In this document: positions 11,766 to 46,501 of the stretch, one piece after another
How the letters are laid out: every line of letters starts with the position of its first letter
How positions within the stretch are numbered: position 1 is the first letter of the stretch
Origin: Antedon mediterranea
Lineage: Eukaryota > Echinodermata > Crinoidea > Comatulida > Antedonidae
Reading direction: 5' to 3'
Assembly (NCBI RefSeq): GCF_964355755.1
Contig: NC_092672.1
Coordinates: 684,001-744,000, forward strand
DNA length: 60,000 nucleotides
The notes under the pieces: generated by a model
Databases searched by the model: none
Seen by the model: the letters and a program-made list of their open reading frames with translations, nothing else
Told to the model about the DNA's origin: nothing
Program-made: the position numbers and the translations under genes

Positions 11766-12514
11766 ACAGAGAGCACTATTAGTTAGCATTGTATCCATAG
11801 ATAAGATAGTCTTCTAGTGTGTTGTAGTGTTCTATTGTTTGCAAGTATTGATTCCTTGATCAATAATGTCCTCTCTAAATAATCTTAATCTAAAGCGTTT
11901 AGTTCTAAACAATAAAACTGTGATATTATTTTAACCTTTATTGTAGTAAGATCCTGGTTTGTGGGCTTTTTAGTGTTGATTTGTAGGTGGCATTGTCACC
12001 GTTCTGTAGCTACAGTGGTATTTGTTTTTGCGGGCTAGGTAGGAGAGTTGCTTGCTCTACAGGGAATTTTACAGTTTTACAATATGAAGGTATTTTGTTA
12101 AAATGATTGTGGTAGTAAAGTTTGTTCCTCTAACTCTCTAGTTTACCTTTCTCTGTAGTTAGATACAGGTACAGTAATGTACAACTTACTGATCACATTT
12201 TATTCCTAGCTTTTAATAAAGCAAACCTACAGTGGTATAGTTAAAAACAGCTATGGCAATTTGCCTGTCAAAACATGCTTATTTTCTTACACAGTTAAGG
12301 CACTTCTTGGATTACTGTCCATCCTGTCTGTTTAATTCAGTATTCCTTGCAGTACTGTATTATAAAATTACAGAATATTGTTTTAATAATAATAATGGTT
12401 AAACCCTTATGCAATGTTAAAATGTTTTAGACACAAAAATGAAATATCCTAAAATACCCCCCTGCACCTCCCCCCCCCCCCCAAAAAAAAGAAGAAAATC
12501 AGAGAAACCATTTA

Positions 12515-13448
12515 CCGTATTTTCCGGAGTATAGGTCGACCCCAAGTATAAGTCGACCCCCAACTTTGACCTAGAATATCGTTGATTTTGGTATGACCTG
12601 AATATAAGTCGACCCCCAAAATCGGCTAATAACACAACTTACTTTAAAGTTCAAAGAAGGCTAGAAATGTATGAAATGTGGTTGTTTGTTTATACAATTA
12701 TTAAAGTGTAGGCCTAATCAATATCGGACGGACGTAATCACAACGGCTTCGCCGCCGTCTTCGCCAGCCTATAAATGACAGCGATGTAGCGTTACAGTAC
12801 TTGCCATCAGCGATGTTTTTTCGCGTCACTCGAATAAATTAAAACGAGTTTTTCGTTAGGAGGCTTATTAAATTGTACAGGCGAGTAGTTGTAAATCGCG
12901 TTATCTGTAAATGTACACGCGCCGGACTGAGGAGAATTTATTTTATGAATAGACATGCGCAGTAATTGTAATTGCGAACAAACAAACAAACTGCGCATGT
13001 GTATAGATGAAAATATCGCGCAATAACAAACATGCTGCATGGACATTCCAACATCGTGTAGTTCGTTTTGTGGTGTGTGTTACGATGTTTTCGCGAGTGA
13101 ATACGAAGCATATGAAACACAAACGAACACTATTTATTCGTAATTATTTTAATAAAAGCGTAATATAAACATCAAAATTAATCTTTGTTATATATTAATA
13201 GTACTTGTACCAGTACTTGTTGGAGTTGTATTATTTTGTACAATGTAGGTATTATTAAATTGAAAACTCCTGTGAGTGATTGATGATAGGCCACTGACCT
13301 TGCTAGGCCTTAACAGCTGACGGCTTTTGAACGAATTTTTTCGGCTTGATTTTTTTCAAAAATCGCATGGTCGGAGTATAAGTCGACCCCCCGATTTTGC
13401 AATTAAAATTTTCCCACAAAGTCTCGACCTATACTCCGGAAAATACGG
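12515..13448. mobile_element. Non-autonomous DNA transposon, TIR CCGTATTTTCCGGAGTATA
   Basis: Inverted termini read CCGTATTTTCCGGAGTATAG at 12515 and the reverse complement ending at 13448, each flanked by TA. Subterminal repeats of AAGTATAAGTCGACCCCC occur inside both ends. The core is richer in CpG than its surroundings. Only short frames are present and no transposase is seen, so mobility must have depended on another copy. Confidence 0.8.
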
Positions 13449-13995
13449 TACACCACTTTGTCCTCCAGCCCTTTGAAGCTCCCATGAGAGCTCACAGAAC
13501 AGTACAGCAGCTTGAGGAAATCTGTTTATGCTATCCTACCTACTGTAAATAAGAAGAAAAAAGGTGTTGCTTAAAGACTTTTTTTTAAAGTATCGATTGA
13601 TGATTCCGCTTTGATGCCCGTGGTAGATCATTCCAAACCATAAATGAATAAAAATAGAATAATATTCTACAATGCTAATCTTCTCATTGCTGATTTGTTT
13701 ATAATAATCTGAGATTCTGAAAATAGAAATTTTGATATGAATTTGACCGAACCGTGGGATGAATGCGACTTCTATAACACTAAGCAAACACCTAAAGATA
13801 GATCATATTGTTTTAACATTTCTTGTTTGTGACTTTGAATTCAATTTGAAACCAATATAAGCTATTTATATGGATATGAATTAGATTGATTTCTTTAACA
13901 AAAGCGATTTATATACATAATGTAATAGCGAAATTAACTTGGGAAAACCCAGATTTATTTTATCTCATTCCACTAAATTTCAAATATAAACTGTA

Positions 13996-14131
13996 AAGCT
14001 CTGTCTACACTATCAAACTAATTGTGATGTGCCCATATATGGACATGATGTCATATCACTACCATATTTGGGAATATCACTACCATATTTGGGCACATCA
14101 CACTTTTTGTCATAAAGTGTAGACAGCGCTT
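13996..14131. mobile_element. MITE, AGCTCTGTCTACAC family
   Basis: TA precedes AAGCTCTGTCTACACTATCA; the right end is GTGTAGACAGCGCTTA. The interior holds CCCATATATGGACATGATGT and two CATATTTGGG units. Confidence 0.75.
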
Positions 14132-14619
14132 AAGTGACTTCATTATTTGGACATGAGTATTTTGAAATTTAGTACAGTAGGCCTAAATATTTAAAAAACA
14201 TTTCAAATGTGAACACGTATTTTAAAATACACATTAGTCTTTAAACATTGCTGGCTTTCAATATCTTTGAATTTGGAAAGGTTAAACTTTAGTAAATGTA
14301 TGCATTGATTATTTTCTCAATTTTCTCTTTGAACATACAAATGAAATATACCCAATAAATTTTGATTTTAAAAGCAAAACTAGAAAGAAAGAGTTAATTT
14401 TAAGTCTCCTACTTAAGCTGAATTTCATAATAGCGAGTATTTGCTTCAGTAATTTTGTACAACAGAGTAATCTGCATAGTGTATATAAATCCAGAATACA
14501 CTATTTCATTTTTTGGGACTATATTCGGTCTATTGTTGCTATTATTTATGTTTATGTGCTAATTCATATTTTAAAATTTGTTTTCATTTGAATAAAAAAA
14601 AATAGTGTAAAATTATGTA

Positions 14620-14733
14620 AAGCTCTGTTTACACTATCAAACTTTATGTGACAAAAAAATATGATGTGCACATATTTGGGCACATCACATTTTTTGTCAC
14701 ATAAAGTTTGATACAGTAGTGTAGACAGAGCTT
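14620..14733. mobile_element. MITE, AGCTCTGTCTACAC family, short copy
   Basis: TA-flanked on both sides (14618-14619 and 14734-14735), with matching inverted ends. The interior is reduced to a single ATATTTGGGCACATCACA segment, making this a compact derivative. Confidence 0.8.
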
Positions 14734-14735
14734 TA

Positions 14736-15897
14736 CAATTCATGAGCAATTCTAGCACTACCTAATTATCTTTCTTAAAATAATCCAGCAATATCCACAG
14801 AGTTTGCCTTGAAAGATTCCTGGAAATATTTACTAAATTGAGGCCAAATTGAGTATGCTTTCAAGCAGTGAATTTCAATCACTTCTTATAGCCTTCAAAC
14901 TTCAACATTCAATCAACCCATTCCTGTATTATGTAATTGATTATTTCAATTTACTCATTGACGACTAAATTACTAAAATATTTCAGGAAATCTTTTAGAT
15001 TTTTCAACTCCCTGTATAGGTCTGTTCGTCTTTTAAAAGTTATCCATTTCATTTCATATTCTCAAAAACAGTAATATTAATATTGCCTTTGAAACCCAAC
15101 TATGTGAACATAAATTGAATTCCAATTTTCTCGGAATCATGACGATGATGAATTCATACACCCATCTTCTAGCATTTATTAGTATCATCTAAAATGTTTA
15201 TTTTGTTCACGTTTTATAGAAGCAAATCATATTCACTTCATATTACATTTAATGTAATGTGAATACATGTATCTATTGTGTATGTTTGTATCATGTGAAA
15301 CCCAACTATGATTTAATTGAATGTTATCATACTGCACATCATATTCATTAATGTAATATGTATAAATGTATCTCTAGTGTTTTTTTTTATCATGTGAAAC
15401 CTAACTATGATTTAATTCAATGTTCTCGGTAACATACGGCACATCACATTCATTAATGTAATATGTATAAATGTATACATTGTGATGTTTTAAATTAGCG
15501 TTGTACATGCTCCAAGTGCTTCTAAATAGATTGCTCTCAGGAGACGTGAGCCAGGTGTTTGGATGGCCATTACCCGCATTATCTACACTCCTCGTTTTGC
15601 AATATGATGTTGTTCATACATTCTTAATTACTGTATGTAAGAGTGGGTGTGTAGAACATTGATTTCACTATATTCTAGTATTATTATTCCCATTTGTAAA
15701 AATACATGGAATTATTACTTGATATAAGTACTTACTTAGCAGCTTTGAGTACTAAGTGCAATCTCTAGGTTTTGTTTACATTTTTAAGCCACAGATTTCA
15801 GTTGCTATTCACTGTAAATTTATTTTTAATAATCAAAAAAAATTATTTAGTTTTCCTGGGAGGTCTGTTTTGATTGATTGATTTCAATCATTATTTG
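14736..15897. other. Non-coding stretch with short diverged duplications
   Basis: Around 15290-15480 the words ATGTGAAACC(C/T)AACTATGATT and TTCATTAATGTAATATGTAT recur twice, a weak ~110-bp tandem duplication. No gene is supported. Confidence 0.4.
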
Positions 15898-16515
15898 GCC
15901 CATACAGTAAGTTCATACTTAAATGCACATAATGGATGGTCCCTAGTTAAAGACTTTTAACCATTACATCTGGTCCATAAGTTCATACTCAAATGCACAT
16001 AATTGATGGTCCCTAGGAAAAGACTTTAACCATGACATCTGGCCCAAAGGTTCATACTCAAATGCACATAATTGATGGTCCCTAGGAAAAGACTTTAACC
16101 ATGACATCTGGCCCATAAGTTCATACTTTTAATGCACATAATGGATGGTCTCTAGGAAAAGACTTTTAACCATTACATCTGGTCCATAAGTTCATACTTA
16201 AATGCACATCATTGATAGTCCCTAAGAAAAGATTTTAACCATTACATCTGGCCCATAAGTTTATACTTAAATACACATAATGGATGGTCCCTAGGAAAAG
16301 ACTTTAACCATTACATCTGGCCCATAAGTTTATACTTAAATACACATAATGGATGGTCCCTAGGAAAAGACTTTAACCATGACATCTGGCCCATAAGTTT
16401 ATACTTAAATACACATAATGGATGGTCCCTAGGAAAATACTTTTAACCATTATCTGGTCCATAAGTTCATACTCAAATGCACATAATTGATGGTCCCTAG
16501 GAAAGGCTTTAAACC
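15898..16515. repeat. Minisatellite, ~69-bp unit, about 9 copies
   Basis: Units contain GATGGTCCCTAGGAAAAGAC, then TTTAACCATTACATCTGGCC, then CATAAGTTCATACTTAAATG. Copies differ by small indels (runs of T, A/G changes). Confidence 0.9.
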
Positions 16516-17738
16516 ATTACTTTGGATAGTGATGCGAATTGGTATTCAACTCTCATTATCCACACAATTTGAAAATGCCCCTTGAATTATTTGCAAGTTT
16601 AAAGGGATTGTTATATAACACACCTACTGTACAACACAGTAGGCTACTGTTGTGCATAAACTTAAACAAGACCGATTTCAACAGGGGCAGGGGTGCATCC
16701 AATAAACACTACCCTGTCAACATAATTGTATCCACATGCTGATTTGATAAAAATCTTTAGAAAGCAATTATTCAATAATAACAGCTTTTTGCTAACACAG
16801 TCTAGATGTTTGCAAGACCTTTTGTCATTTTGAGCTTAAATATGAATTTGTTTCGATTTCTCCCATCTGTGTGAAATGACCTGTTTTAACCTGTATTGTT
16901 TCCCCAGTAATGTTGTGTTTTCACCAACAGCAGCACGCGGGTTTTGACCCCATATCCTTCCACATGGATAACCCACCAGTATGCCTGACTTATCTTAAGC
17001 TATTTAGTAGTTAAGTCAGCCATTAAAAATGTGAGAAATTGCTGATAAAATAAGGTCAATGGCTCTTTAATGTTGTGTTAATTTGCATATGATTGTACCT
17101 AATTAGCATATTTATGTACAAATAAACAGCAATATTGTAATTCAATAATAAAGTTTACCAGGTAATAATTGATATTATTGTATATGTTACAGTCTGGTAA
17201 ATAAAGGATTATTTTTAGGCTGTTTCTGCTGCATAATGCAATGTAAAATATTAAAAAGAAAACATTTAAAATATGTATAAAATATATTGAAAATGCTATA
17301 AAACATATAAAAAAATAAAATACAAATATAGTGCCTCAATGTTACCCTAATGTCGTCATCATCATCATCATCAGCGGAAAATTATTTCCATTTATTGCGA
17401 TTTGCATGTAAAATATACATAGAAATTATCTTTGCACTGAGATACTGTATACAAAAACAGGAAATTAAAAACTAACAAAAACAATTCCAATTCAAAGTGT
17501 CGCATCCCTCTCATTTGTTTTCTCTCTTGAACACAGCTCTGTGTGAAACAGGCATAAGTGAGCGTATTTCTGTTTACACATACTTTACTCATTGCTTAAA
17601 CTTGCATACTCTAATATGAATATTTCATAATACATTTAATAATGTATAAATCGTGGGATAAATGTTTAATAGTAATTCTGTCAAGCTTATAAATACAGTA
17701 ATGAATTATGCAATAAAACAGGGAGGTATAGAAAAAAA
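16516..17738. other. Non-coding stretch, nothing recognised
   Basis: AT-rich, with a short (ATC)n run near 17355. Two 66-67 codon frames (16539-16742 plus, 17392-17592 minus) have no supporting features. Confidence 0.4.
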
Positions 17739-17939
17739 GGCTGTGCCACAAATGGCGTTAAGGCGTGTTGGCGCACGGTATGCCAATGACAGCAAGGTAA
17801 CATAAGGTTGTGCCACAAATGGCGTTAAGGCGTGTTGGCGCACGGTATGCCAATGACAGCAAGGTAACATAAGGCTGTGCCACAAATGGCGTTAAGGCGT
17901 GTTGGCGCACGGTATGCCAATGACAGCAAGGTAACATAA
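17739..17939. repeat. 67-bp tandem triplication
   Basis: Three nearly identical 67-bp units containing TGTGCCACAAATGGCGTTAA and GTGTTGGCGCACGGTATGCC. They are more GC-rich than the surroundings. A minus-strand frame across them only reflects the repeat. Confidence 0.95.
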
Positions 17940-18117
17940 ACGGCAAAGAACAAGAAAGAGAAACGCTTATAGTTACAATTTTACATCATTGTTTGTGCTG
18001 AAAGGTACACTCTGCTTCATAATCACAGCATTGTAAAAATGTTGAACGTAGTGTATTCAACTAACTGTATTTAGACAAATTTGTCAGTGTTAATAATATG
18101 TACACTAAAGATACAGT

Positions 18118-18255
18118 ATGTCTACACTATCAAACTTTATGTGACAAAAATATGTGATGTGCCCATATATGGACATGATGATGTCATATTACTACCATAT
18201 TTGGGCATATCACACTTTTTTGTAACATAAAGTTTGATAGTGTAGACAGAGCTTA
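18118..18255. mobile_element. MITE, AGCTCTGTCTACAC family
   Basis: The left end is truncated to TGTCTACACTATCAAACTTT; the right end is an intact GATAGTGTAGACAGAGCTTA. The interior holds CCATATATGG and one ATATTTGGGCATATCACA. Confidence 0.75.
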
Positions 18256-18773
18256 AAGCACTGTATCTATATCAGTGTGAACAGAGACTGAAAGATTAAA
18301 CCATGTGACTGTGATATTTTTACACTGCATTTTGTATGTTGAGGTTGAATTAATAAACTGTTTACAATACAGTAGTGCTTGAAGCAACAGAGACCATGTG
18401 ACTTAGTACGCGCCTCCTCATGTGACTTAGTCAGTACCTCCCCATGTGACTTAGTCAGTACATTATTAAGTCAGGCAGACCTCATTGCGACTACCTCACC
18501 AAGAGGGATTTGTTTTCTGCAGGGTCTAATCTAATGATATTTCTTGATGAAAAGAACTGAATACATTAATATTATGATATTAAATTGGATAACAATCCAC
18601 ACCCCTGGGGTTTGTGCTGGGGCTGGTAATGGGCTTTGATGGGTGGGTTGTTATGGCTGATTAGCCTTGCCAGCTGCAAGCCAGAAACAGGAACTAAAAA
18701 GAAGGGTTAATAACCTTAAGTTTATAATATCTGGAGTGATGCAGCTTTATGCCAAGTCTGGCTAACTAAAGCG

Positions 18774-18900
18774 TTAAAGCTTAAATATCAACTATTTTTT
18801 TATTTTACAGCAATTATATATTTTTATATGTTAATTTAAGCGTAAAAGCTTAAATATCAACTATTTTTTTATTTTACAGAAGTTATGTATTTTTATATTT
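18774..18900. repeat. 69-bp tandem duplication
   Basis: Two copies containing GCTTAAATATCAACTATTTT and TTATTTTACAG at a 69-bp offset. Each ends in a polypyrimidine-AG string that resembles a splice acceptor, but no exon follows. Confidence 0.85.
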
Positions 18901-19197
18901 TAATTTTTAAAAACATAAATTTGATGATTGAAATAGGAGCCAACTGTTAAATCAGAAATCAGCACACAGATTATGATTGATGGTGGATTAACATTATGAC
19001 ATGATAGCTGTGATAACATTCCTAAGGGTTTTGCATACGTGTATATGAACACAACATTTGCATGTATGAGATACCAAGTAAATTGGTTATACATGTAATA
19101 GGTCATTGACCTACAGGAAGTCTGGAAGATAGCTTCTTGAATCTTTTCCAAACTTTTCCCCTGATCATTGCTTGTTGCAGGAAGTAGCCTTTGCTGT

Positions 19198-19436
19198 ATA
19201 TCATGACCAGCAGCAGCAGTACTGCAGTAGTATTGCCTTCTTGATACATGTCCAAAAGGAGCTTCATTAAGAATCATATCATGACCAGCAGCAGTACTGC
19301 AGTAGTATTGCCTTCTTGATACATGTCCAAAAGGAGCTTCATTAAGAATCATATCATGACCAGCAGCAGTACTGCAGTAGTATTGCCTTCTTGATACATG
19401 TCCAAAAGGAGCTTCATTAAGAATCATATCATTCAC
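19198..19436. repeat. 75-78-bp tandem triplication
   Basis: Three copies of a block with ATCATGACCAGCAGCAGTAC and TACATGTCCAAAAGGAGCTT. The first copy has an extra CAG triplet. A minus-strand 178-codon frame crosses it and owes its regular peptide to the repeat. Confidence 0.9.
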
Positions 19437-19617
19437 ACGAAAGAGAAAAAAACAAGATTCATATCATTCACTCTGATCAGTGAGTCTTGCAGGAAATGGC
19501 AAGCAGCAGTACTACTGCAGTAGTTATGATTCTTGATAAAGTGCATACATCATGTCCATAAAATGCTTCAAAGATTCCAATCACTCCCTCTGTTCAGAGT
19601 CTCTTCTCGCCCATTCC

Positions 19618-19665
19618 ATCCATCCATCCATCCATCCATCCATCCATCCATCCATCCATCCATCC
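19618..19665. repeat. (CATC)n microsatellite
   Basis: About twelve consecutive CATC tetranucleotides. Confidence 0.95.
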
Positions 19666-19679
19666 GTCAACAAAGCATT

Positions 19680-19850
19680 ACGGTTTTCGTTTCTATTCTT
19701 GGCCCTCTTTCACCCTTTGGAACAGATTTAACCATCTTTATCCTTCAGGCTACTTCAAAGTTGCTCTGAAAACTTGCCTTTTTAACTTAGTTTTCCGCTT
19801 TCATTTCTTTTGTTAAGTGCATTGAGGCTTTGCATAATGAAATAAGCGGA
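19680..19850 (+). pseudogene. Remnant of a LINE reverse transcriptase C terminus
   Basis: One plus-strand frame gives [20 protein letters not shown] followed by KTCLFN. This matches the WNxLP...FKxxLKTxLF pattern that ends ORF2 of many CR1/L2-type non-LTR elements. The frame closes soon after. It is a short decayed fragment, identified by motif only. Confidence 0.45.
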
Positions 19851-20892
19851 CATCATGGCCTGAAATTGTGAAAATAAGCGTTGAAACTTAACCTAATATT
19901 TCTGTTGCATTGTAATTTGTGATCTGCCTATCTTTTGCATTGTAATTTTGCCTCCTCTTTCGTAAAACGTGTATCTGTGTTTTTTTAATATATTCCATGA
20001 CAGATTTATCCCTGTACATCATTAACAGTTTGAGAAGGTTCCAACTTTTTCTGCTTCTTATCTATTTTAATTACTTGCTCTGCTGCGTGTTTGATAATAT
20101 TTTAATTACAGAATGCACGTCTGTGATTTATAGGGGATTTACGTAAATGTACAAGTTGGAGTGTAGCCATGTCAAAATGATTCTGCACAATTCTGCTTCG
20201 TTACTATTGCCATGGGTCATTTCTTTTGTCGTGGCTGGTTACCTTATGAAATATGTAATTAGCGCAGCAGGGTTTTATCATGAAAATGAATGAATTTATT
20301 TTCTCCAGGTCTCAAAAGATTGATGAATCATGCATTGAAATGCTGCGCACAACTAATTTATTCTATAAATCATTCTGATTTAAACAGCTTATTTATAAAC
20401 TTTGTAGAAATCAGTATTTTTTTATTCTTTGTCAAATCAAATATTTGTTTCTAATCAATCAATAAATAACGACTATTGAAAACTGTAATTCATATTGAGG
20501 GTGTGAGGACGGGGGAAGGGGTTAGCAGGGTTGTGTGCAGGATTTTATTTTGTGGGTGGAGCTCCTTAAATTTTGAAATGATTTGAAAGTTTGACAAAAT
20601 TATTTTATGAAAAAAAACCACCCTCCTTGGGGAAATCTCTATTCAGGGGACACCACTATTCAGGAAACACTTTCCTGTCAAACACAGACACTGTGATTTA
20701 AAAGTGGCCAACCCCTGTTCAGGGGCCAACTTTTTGGGTCCAGAGTGGTCCCCTTAATAAGTTCTACTAATTTCTTAACTTTCAAAACTTAATACAGTAC
20801 TCTTTTATTTTTATTAACAATAATTAACATTAAATTATTTTATAATTTACTTTTCTCTTACTCACTGCATGCTTAATCTTATATCTTTACAG

Positions 20893-20980
20893 GTCTATCT
20901 TAATCCTTGACAGATGCTTTTCTTCAAGATTGTTTTAGTCTAATTTGCAAGCAGGTTTTACTAACTCTATATTAATCTAA
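20893..20980 (+). promoter_or_regulatory. CAMKK 5' UTR segment with a short upstream ORF
   Basis: An acceptor (ATCTTTACAG, ending 20892) starts the exon that carries the CAMKK start codon. In its 88-nt leader an ATG at 20914 opens a 9-codon frame that closes with TAA at 20941-20943, before the main start. Such a uORF often lowers translation; the effect here is inference. Confidence 0.5.
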
Positions 20981-43480
<22,500 letters not shown>

Positions 43481-44170
43481 ATGTTTTCTGACTTTTATTT
43501 CAAGTGCTAAACATTGCATTATCAACAACCTCACATTCTCTAATCTATATATTGGAGGATATATGGAGTTATACTTTATATAAAGTTCATACTTTGTACA
43601 ATTTGAGACCAAACAAATATTGCTACAGTATATCATCTATATCTTATTGATGTGCATGAAGCATATTTGAGACCACCTGACAACTAGGATGTTTAAACAA
43701 ATTTATGAGGAATGCATCGTCTCCCGAGTTTCTTAATAAACGTTTAATGTATATATTTCTTTTGGGCATGCTGCAACTCTGAGCCTGTCTACCTTGTACA
43801 ATTTTAATAACAACTCATAAACTATTGTGGAAGTACAAACATGTTTTACGTTTGTATAAAATGTTTTAAATCATTAAAAAAACAACTTCTCAGCATTTTA
43901 CCAATATGCTGTGTGTATATAAGAAACATTTTTTATTTAAAAAAATCTTGGGGAATAAAGATTATTTTATCTCTAAATTTTGTAGAAATTTGCATGATGT
44001 AAATTACTCATTAAATACTGTATTTTGTAAAGATTTGTTTCTAAAACTTTACTGGTAATCAAGTTGAATGATTTTATGAATTTTGTAAGCATCACATAAT
44101 TTTTGAAGATTTTACTGGGTTTATGTTATTTTCTGTATTTTAAAATGTAAAGTAAATTGAATAAAATTGG
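43481..44170 (+). terminator. CAMKK 3' UTR with candidate polyadenylation signals
   Basis: AATAAA occurs at 43735-43740, 43954-43959 and 44160-44165 downstream of the TAA at 43478-43480. Which is used cannot be told from sequence. Confidence 0.5.
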
Positions 44171-44174
44171 GTTT

Positions 44175-44272
44175 CTATGGAAGCCTGTTCAAGTCACTCG
44201 TGTATCTGGCGGTCGCCACATAATAATCTCTTAAATTATAATTGAATAGTGTCTCGAACAGGCTTCCGTAGG
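44175..44272. mobile_element. ~100-bp inverted-repeat mini-element
   Basis: CTATGGAAGCCTGTTCAAGT at the left is mirrored by CTCGAACAGGCTTCCGTAG at the right (about 22 bp, two mismatches). GTTTCTAT occurs directly at both borders, a possible 8-bp target duplication. Confidence 0.6.
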
Positions 44273-44826
44273 TTTCTATAATAGGAAGTGGTTAATACAG
44301 GAATGAGGGTGTAGAGAACAGGTTGAATGGATTCCACAATTGTATTTGCCTCATGAATATTCATGAATCATGAGGTCGCACACCCAAAATAATTATTTTG
44401 TAAAAGACAAGGCAAACTTGTATCCATCAACTGTTTCTAGCAATTGATTAGATGAGATATTGAAAGGGTTAGCTTTATATAAAATGTATGAGGCAAGTAC
44501 AACCAACGAATATTAAGAGACAACTTTATAGGCCTACACTGGCCTATACTGTCTGCCTGTACACATTAGGATATGTATACAATGGCTACCAATTTTTGGA
44601 AGGCCCTTCAACTGTTAAGTTGCCTCTTTATTGGCAGAATGAGTGATTCACTTTGTATTTTATTTTTTAATATTCACTTGCATAAATTGATATACATAAT
44701 TATATCTGGGCAGTCAGCAATAAGAAAAGTTGAAAGCATTTTTTCAAAATTTGTTTCAATAAAGTTGAAAAGTTGTAGATCTATGATTTTGATTTGACAA
44801 GATCATCATGACGATAGACTTGTATG

Positions 44827-44938
44827 CAACGTAAGGATGTATACACAACACAAGTTGACCAATCACATCACGGATTGGATGACCAGTCGCTTGTGATTGG
44901 TCAAATTACCTGTGTTGCGTGTACACCCTTGCATTGTA
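44827..44938. mobile_element. ~110-bp hairpin mini-element
   Basis: Left arm CAACACAAGTTGACCAATCA and right arm TGATTGGTCAAATTACCTGT with outer GTATACAC/GTGTACAC matches. A related GCAACACAAGGACG word occurs at ~21222. Confidence 0.6.
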
Positions 44939-45049
44939 TGTCAGTAAAGAATCTTGTTTAAATTTTATTATTTTATTTTTATCATTTGCTGCTGCAGATT
45001 CAATAAATATAATTTAAAATAGCATAACGTGTTCTATGCAGGTTTTACT

Positions 45050-45935
45050 TAAATAAAATGTCCAAATGCAATATATTATCATATATAGCAATATTATCGC
45101 ATAATAATTTAATTTTTTTTTGAAAATTGCCAAATTTCCAACCTTTTATTTTTCGACAAACTCGTTTCTGTGGCACTATAAGATGATGATAATGCAATAT
45201 ATGATCATATGTAGCAATATTATCGCATAATAATTGAATTTTAAAAACCTGATATTTTGGCTATTTTTCAAAAATTTCCAAATTTCCAACCTTTTATTTT
45301 TCGACAAAACTGGTTTCTATGGCACTATAAGATGATGATAATGCAATATGATCATATATAGCAATATTATCGCATAATAATTGAATTTAAAAAACCTGAT
45401 ATTTTGGTGATTTTTCGAAAAAATCCCTGTGTTGTTTTTTTTCAGGACGTTATGTGAGCCAAGTGAAAGGATGTTACTTTTGATATAAATGGTTACTATA
45501 GCATAATAAATATGCGCAGAGTCGACTAATGGGTTCTGCACATGTTTATTTTTTGATAGTAACCATTTATGTCAAAAAATAAAAGGGTCGAAAATCGGCC
45601 ATTTTTCAAAAATTTCCCTGTAGTGTACTATAGTACAGGGATTTTAATTGTTAATTGTGCTATAGTAACCAGTTTTATCAAAAAATAAAAAGGTTGAAAA
45701 TTTGCCATTTTTTTTGAAAAAATCCCTGTACTATAGTACAGAGAAATTTTTGAAAAATGGCCGATTTTCGACAAAACTGGTTTCTATGGCACTATAAGAT
45801 GATGATAATGCAATATATGATCATATATAGCAATATTATCGCATAATAATTGAATTTAAAAAACCTGATAATTTGGCTATTTTTCGTACTAATAGTACAG
45901 AGATTTTTTCAAAAATGGCCAAATTTCCAACCTTT
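45050..45935. repeat. Mosaic repeat region, ~130-bp units in both orientations
   Basis: AATATTATCGCATAATAATT, TTTCCAACCTTTTATTTTTC and GGCACTATAAGATGATGATA recur three to four times. Palindromic CCCTGTACTATAGTACAGGG-type words and inverted segments lie between. A copy of the CAMKK terminal exon is embedded at 45434-45488. Confidence 0.75.
45434..45488 (+). pseudogene. Copy of the start of CAMKK exon 15 with its acceptor
   Basis: The T-tract, CAG and 28 exon bases of 43429-43456 recur here exactly (GACGTTATGTGAGCCAAGTG plus AAAGGATG), then diverge. If spliced from exon 14 it would read MTLCEPSERMLLLI and stop at 45486-45488, replacing the normal tail. It is either an inert duplication or an alternative last exon. 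Confidence 0.6.
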
Positions 45936-46014
45936 TATTACTATTACTAACTATTAGATGATCCCATTTGGAGTATTTTTCATAAATAACTGTACATACA
46001 AGTTTAATTTCGAC

Positions 46015-46020
46015 TTTATT
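46015..46020 (-). terminator. Candidate MED21 polyadenylation signal
   Basis: AATAAA on the minus strand, ~480 bases after the MED21 stop. It is the first good hexamer found downstream. Confidence 0.35.
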
Positions 46021-46305
46021 GACATACTGCCAAAACATGCACTGTGTTTACAAAAATGCTAGTACATCTATAGTACATCTTTTGCCCAGTGGGTCTCCTC
46101 ATCACTGAGATTGAGTTCACTCTTTTGTTTTCTTTTCTTCCTGTGATGTCATAGTTCACTCTTGGGTTTTTTTTTCTCCCTATGATTTCAGAGTTCACTC
46201 TTTTTTCGTAAGCTCTATCTACACTATCAAACTGAGATATTGATGTTTTAGAGTTCACTATTGTGTTTTCTTTTCTTCCTTACAATGTTGGAGTTCACTT
46301 TTTCT

Positions 46306-46432
46306 TAGCTCTATCTACACTGTCAAACTTTATGTGACAACAAATTGTGATATGCCCATATATGGACACGATGACATCATATCATTGCCATATTTGGGCA
46401 CATCACACATTTGTTGTCAAACTAGCTTACGT
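46306..46432. mobile_element. MITE, AGCTCTGTCTACAC family, with a partial copy just upstream
   Basis: The left end TAGCTCTATCTACACTGTCA is followed by CCATATATGGACACGATGAC, CATATTTGGGCACATCACAC and a TCAAACTAGCTTACG end. A second terminus alone (AGCTCTATCTACACTATCAA) is at ~46210. Confidence 0.7.
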
Positions 46433-46501
46433 ATGTTTATGTCAGCGTTCTAGATATTGTGTTATTTTGTTGTATCATCGAATCATGGAATTTTCAATAA
46501 A

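Noticed and set aside
17758-17946. 62-codon minus-strand frame with a repeated histidine-containing peptide
   Set aside because: It is the 67-bp triplication read in one frame.
18900-19436. 178-codon minus-strand frame, the second longest in the window
   Set aside because: Its first half is the 75-bp triplication translated; the rest has no gene-like features or splice context.
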